A stretch of 64,000 nucleotides of DNA from Linnemannia schmuckeri (taxonomy: Eukaryota > Mortierellomycota > Mortierellomycetes > Mortierellales > Mortierellaceae). The stretch is taken from positions 62,001-126,000 of the forward strand of contig JANATG010000010.1 in NCBI GenBank assembly GCA_029449235.1, given 5' to 3'. The stretch's first letter is position 1. The number at the start of each line of letters is the position of its first letter. The translations under genes were made by a program, and so were the position numbers. Below, in pieces: positions 59,436-64,000 of this stretch. The notes under the pieces are model-generated. The model saw only the letters and a list, made by a program, of their open reading frames with translations. It had not been told where the DNA came from and made no database searches.

Positions 59436-62400
59436 ATGGAAACCTCACACCTAACAATCTTGCTATTCTTCCTAGTAGTAATATTCTTCTTGACCGCCTT
59501 CCTCCTCTACATCTTCATCAGTCGCCGGACAACACTTCCCTCACAACGACTGAAACAATGGTTGAAAGCCCAGAGCGAGGCAGATCTGTTGGTCGAGACT
59601 ATGGCTTCTCAAGGCCAGTGTGTTGTCGAGGGGTTATATCCTTGTAGGCGGAGGGATAAGATGCGGAAACGACAGGCAGCGCAGAGGAGAAGGCAGCATG
59701 GTCTTGAGAGTAGCCGAGAGGATATTGATGGTGGTGGTGGGAGCGGTGGTAATGGGAAAGGTGGGGAGCATGATGAAGAGATGGCGCTGGATGAGTTGTG
59801 GAGACGGTATCAGCGTCAACGACCCGAGGATCCAGCTACCCTAGTCGCTACGAGTAACGATATTAGCGCTAACGGGACTGGGAACACAGGAGTCTCCTCT
59901 TCCTCAGAGACTGACCCAACAATCGGGACCAGGATCGATCGAGAAGATATGGTCGCCGAGAGGCTGTGGGAGTACGTCGTAGGCTGGTGCCTGATTGGAT
60001 GTGTCTTCGTCGGGGCAGGCCTAATTATCTGCGCAAATTTCATGGTTCACAACGACCCGACCAACACGACACCATTGACGTTTGACCCTGAAGAAGGGGC
60101 CAGTCTGATGGACACGATTGTGGCGAATATTATAAAGGTTGCGTTGGGGATACAATATTTCGAGGACCAGTTGATGGAGCATGGGATCTTTGTGTTTATT
60201 GTGGGGGTTAATGGGTTTGTGTCGGTCCGGCAGCGGGTGTTTGGGAGGAGGAGAGGGTGTGAGCAGGAGCTAATGAGAGGAGGGACGATGCTACCAATGG
60301 AGACGATCAAGGATGTTGGCAGGTATGATTTGGAGGACAAGGCTGTTGTTGGCGGTGAGGAGCAGGAGAGTGAGGGGAATGGTGAAGGATTCAGTGAGGG
60401 CAAGCGCGACTTTTACGAGGATCTGCATTTTCACCAGGCAGTGACGCAGGGAGTTGAACGGTTCACGACGACAAACCAAGTCTCCGCACAGACCGGCGCA
60501 TCTGCTGCAACCGTTGAAACACGAGCAGGAGTTGGTGGCGGTAGGCCTATCGAAAAGACCCCCAGCAACAGCAACAGCACCAGCACTAGCACCAGCACCA
60601 ACAATTCACGTCCAGGAACAGGAACATTACCAACAACCTCAGCAGCTGCAGGAGGCTCAAGACCTAAAGAAACTTCGACCCACCACTCTACAAAGGAACC
60701 CTCATCAGACGAGAAGAAGACCGCTGCCGCTACTGGCACTGACAATGCCACCAACTACGACGACAATGCACCCGACTTTGCAAAAATGTCCTTCTTGGCT
60801 TGGTTCAACTACCTTCAAATCGGTATTCTGATCATCGAGCTTCTACAGCTGTTTTCGTTTCCGCTTCGGGAGCTGATGGAGTTTTATAACCAGGCTGAGA
60901 AGACGAGCGCGATGTATGAGGGTGCCAAATCGATCCTTGATGTCTTTAGGACGACTGCGACTGATTCGTCGGCCAATGCAGATGTAAAATTGTCTTCGGC
61001 GGCAGCAGCAGCAGGAGGAGGAGGTGGTGGTGGGTCAGAAATTCATTACAAGAATGGGATTCTGTCGATCGGCAACAGCACATTATTCGACTTCAACCCT
61101 CGGAACAGTTCGACGCAGGACAAAAGGTCATTCGAGAGACCTACTTTTGCGCTGAAGATCTCTGAAGACGACGCGGTACGAGCAGCTGGATCGGCACCAA
61201 CAGTCTTAGATCAATATGGTGAGGATGGCATGGAACTGTTGCGCAAGAACGCGTCGCCACAGATTCAAAATGCAACGGACGGAAGTATAACACACAGGAT
61301 CGGCGGTAGGATTCAGAAGCTGGGGGCCTCAGTTGACTGGATCAAGGAGAACTTGCATTCCTGGCTGCCCAACATAGCGACGCCGATGAACAACAACATC
61401 ATGGACGGACTTGAGTCTGGTCGGTTTGAAGAGCTCCGGGGCAGCCTCGTCAATGCAGCTGTCGGTGTTGCCCTGCAAGGGTTCGGAGGCACCAACTCCT
61501 CAACAGCGTCAAATGCAACAACCCTTTCCGCAGGCGGCGACCCAAGGACCACAAAATCGTCAACGGACAAGATCCCCAGTCGAAACAGTAACAGCGGAGG
61601 AGATGGCGATATAGTGATGCAGGTAGTCAACAGTCTGGGTTTGCAACCGTCGATCAACACACATGATTGGTATCTCTTGCGGTTCTGGAGCTGCTTTGCG
61701 GCAGTGATATTTGGCTGGTTGGTTGCTTTAAGTATCCATGCTTGGAACCGACGGTGCCGGCGGTTGAGACGCGAAGGACGGCCGCATTGGAGCGCTATTT
61801 CTGTCGGTTGGGTCAGCTGCTTCATCCCCGTCGTGGTAATGTCCTCTGTTTGTTTTTTTTGTTGTCGACGTTGTCAATAATACTTGTATTTGACTTGTTT
61901 GTCTGGACTAAACAACAAGCATATGTCCCTATTTTCTCCTGTATATAGAGCGTCCTGTACTTGCCAATACTAAGCACGTTCCTGTCTTCAGCAGCGTGCC
62001 AATCCCAAGCAATCCATGCCTACGCACACGAAAAATACGCCCAACAACAAGAGCAAGCCCGCCGTGAAGGGCATGGTACAAAAACCCAAGCGACCGGAAT
62101 CTTCAACTCCGTCATCTTGACCCTCCTCGATCCCGCCTCAACCGTCGCAGCACCCTCCGCAAACTCTCTCCTCTGTACCGGGCCCCTCGTCCAACCAGCA
62201 CTCTACCTCACCGCCAGCTTATTTGCCTACACTCTTGCGTATGTCCTGTTTATGGTATTCCTGACATCTTTTGAACGCGTCCCTGCAAAGGGGGAGATTT
62301 GTTTCCGGCCCAATGGAGTAGCGGTGCTCAAGAACCTCGGTCTGCTTTTGGCGGTGGATTTCTTGTTGATTCAGTCTCCTGCACAAAGGCGGTTTAGGGG

Positions 62401-63073
62401 TCTGGTCTCGATTGGGATCATGTTGGCGATGGCGTGTTATACGATCCGGATGAAGCCGTGTTACTGGAACAAGATCAACTACTGGCGGACGTTTTCTTTC
62501 TCCTGTGTCCTCTACGCCTCCCTTCTCGTCACCCTCCTCTGCCCCTCCCCACCCGTCTTTGAAAAGAAATCCAGGAGTGACAACAAGGCTGAGAGAGAAC
62601 GGCATCAAGAGAATGTAGGACGATGGGTGATGGCGCCGCATTTAAAGATGGGCGAGGGCGAGGAGGGTACTTGGATGGTGATGGGTGGAGCTGGAGGAGG
62701 GCGCAAGGTGATGTTGGCCTGGATCGTAGCCGGGTGGGTGTTGTTGGTGATTGTGTTTGTGGTGGTCGAACGCGTGTTTTTGAGACATTGGACCAAGAAG
62801 GTTGCTCACCCTCCTCCTATTCCGTTTGTTATTCGGTCACAGCCACCGGCTGGGTTGTTCGCGGAGGGGTGTGGGTATCGAGGCATGGATATGTTTGGAG
62901 GCCGTGGTGGTGTAGGTAGTATAGGTGGAGAGTTGGGTGCGTTTGCGCCGGCGACGCCAGGTGGCGGTGGTGGGATGTACACAAACCCAGGCATGTCTAG
63001 TTCACATTGGAGTGTTGTCGATCTCTCCCAGACGCCTGAAACTCGGCGTGGCAAAGCTCCTAGTTCCTCATAG
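59436..63073 (+). CDS. Large multi-pass membrane protein of unknown function
   Basis: I do not recognise the family. Two exons (59436-61835, 61949-63073) encode 1174 aa. About ten hydrophobic segments are visible: residues 7-29 (LTILLFFLVVIFFLTAFLLY), 180-201, 250-266, about 457-476 (NYLQIGILIIELLQLFSFPL), 745-770, the pair around the exon junction (CFIPVVSVLYLPILSTFL), and five in the C-terminal half. Between them lie long disordered loops with Gly, Ser/Thr and Asn repeats, including many N-x-S/T sites around residues 550-700 that would suit a lumenal or extracellular loop. The second exon has ALYLTASLFAYTLAYVLFMV and a Pro/Gly-rich cytosolic tail. The layout (VLYLPILSTFL next to a Cys, clustered C-terminal helices) recalls fungal TRP-like channel proteins, but that is only an impression. 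The gene lies close to the HNH-like gene downstream in the same direction. Confidence 0.72.
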
Positions 63074-63353
63074 ACAAATACAGCATCTAAATCCTCTCAC
63101 ACATTGCACAGCAATGAAAATAAGAAATTCCAGAAAACGAGCGCGCTTTGACCTTCAGTCATGTCGAGAGGCAACGCATATGGCCAAGCTAAGATGGCGC
63201 TCGAGTAATCCTTTCAATCCTCTTCCCTTCTCTTTTCTCTTTTTCTCAACCGTTCCCAAACTGTCTTCCTTCTCGTCCGCTCCCACGCTTTCTTCGACTT
63301 TCTCGACCGCTTTTTCTTCATATCTTCTTTCACCTTTATCTCTCCTCCACACA

Positions 63354-63950
63354 ATGTTCCGCCTATCAGTCACAAAGACCTGGTCAACGCACAAAGAAAC
63401 CCCTCGAACAATCGACACCTCATCCTGGCTCTGGCGCAGGATGCGTCAAGACGTTCTTTTCCGGGATAACTACTCCTGCCGGTTCTGTGGCGTTAAATCC
63501 TTCAAATACATGATCTGCGATCATATTGACGGCAACCCTTCGAACAACAAGTTTGCAAACCTCGGGATTAACTGTCCAATGTGTGATGCGGTTCGACACT
63601 GTGGTCTGGCAGGGATTAAAGATGTTTTGGCATTGGGGATATCGAGTTTGGCGCAGGAGGAGATTTGTCGCAGAACGCTGGGGCTGTTCAGCGATAGTAG
63701 CAGCAGCGAGGACGGGACGAAACGGGTGCCGTCGTTCGCGGAGGTGGATAGCAGTGCGGTAATGATTGCGGAGAGTACGGTTGGGTATGCGAATGTGCTG
63801 CTGGGGCTGGATGGTGAGTTTGACTACACATCTGAATGTGATTGCTGTGGTAGCGAGACACCGCCCCATACGTATGATATGCACAAGGGATTCTTTAAGC
63901 CCAAAGCCGCCACTCTCATGGGACATATACTCCAGAACAGAATCCAATAA
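63354..63950 (+). CDS. HNH-like zinc-binding protein
   Basis: A single-exon frame of 198 aa. Residues 30-85 resemble an HNH nuclease core: FRDNYSCRFCG (first Cys pair), ICDHIDGNPSNNKFANLG (His and Asn where HNH proteins hold the metal and scissile phosphate) and INCPMCDAVRHCG (second Cys pair). A second zinc-like pair follows near the end (SECDCCGSETPPHTYDMHKG). The first residues (MFRLSVTKTWSTHKETPRTI) could be a mitochondrial presequence. The frame is open far upstream, but that stretch is CT-rich promoter-like DNA, so the ATG at 63354 is preferred. Whether it still cuts DNA or is a structural zinc protein cannot be told. It ends 50 bases before the window edge. Confidence 0.68.
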   Translation: MFRLSVTKTWSTHKETPRTIDTSSWLWRRMRQDVLFRDNYSCRFCGVKSFKYMICDHIDGNPSNNKFANLGINCPMCDAVRHCGLAGIKDVLALGISSLAQEEICRRTLGLFSDSSSSEDGTKRVPSFAEVDSSAVMIAESTVGYANVLLGLDGEFDYTSECDCCGSETPPHTYDMHKGFFKPKAATLMGHILQNRIQ

Positions 63951-64000
63951 AAGCAACTGGTATAATAGGATAAGATTGCACTCTTCCTATCCTCCTGCCA

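Noticed and set aside
1..64000. tRNA or rRNA genes
   Set aside because: Looking for B-box-like GGTTCRA sequences gave only isolated matches (for example near 479) without an A box or a cloverleaf; no rRNA-like sequence was seen. A tRNAscan run would settle this.

Overview
The window is nuclear DNA of a filamentous fungus, most likely from the Mucoromycota/Mortierellomycota side of the tree (Mortierella-like). This placement is inferred from several things: many short GT-AG introns (up to 10 per gene), fungal-only genes (MIM2, GPC1, a fungal Pma1-type H+-ATPase), pyrimidine-rich promoters, long A/T homopolymers and Gln/Asn/Ser-rich disordered protein tails. Species was not determined. I found no rRNA, tRNA, CRISPR array or recognisable transposon. 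Intron-exon structures were built by hand from splice signals, reading frame and family conservation.

Layout. 1-4076: no gene. 4077-6108 (+): GPC1 glycerophosphocholine acyltransferase. 6696-8564 (+): GVP36-type BAR protein. 8723-11640 (-): LETM1/MDM38 homologue carrying four in-frame stops and a frameshift. About 11.6-14.5 kb: non-coding. 14486-18171 (+): Cid1/Cid13-type RNA nucleotidyltransferase. 18582-19490 (-): unnamed mitochondrial protein. 20039-20470 (-): MIM2. 21079-24558 (+): PAT1. 24856-30249 (-): TMEM184/Ost-alpha protein with a giant disordered tail. 31433-35780 (-): UTP22. 35781-44516: 8.7 kb without a recognisable gene. 44517-47602 (+): PMA1. 47939-49652 (-): HOP2. 49850-51243 (-): GNAT acetyltransferase. 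51837-54619 (+): poly(A) polymerase PAP1. 55303-57345 (-): intronless pseudokinase-phytochelatin synthase fusion. 57725-58852 (+): VPS20. 59436-63073 (+): large multi-pass membrane protein of unknown function. 63354-63950 (+): HNH-like protein.

The genes are mostly housekeeping and do not form an operon or cluster. Themes are RNA metabolism (PAT1, PAP1, UTP22, Cid-type enzyme), membranes (GPC1, GVP36, VPS20, TMEM184, PMA1), mitochondria (MIM2, LETM1 relic, unnamed protein) and meiosis (HOP2).

The most unusual items are: (1) the phytochelatin synthase, which has an intact catalytic triad fused behind a degenerate kinase-like domain and ends in a Cys-Asp tail; (2) the LETM1 locus, where all four internal stops are TAG or TAA at positions explicable by CAG/CAA to TAG/TAA changes; (3) the 8.7-kb gene-empty stretch upstream of PMA1; (4) two GC-AG introns, in PAT1 and PAP1.
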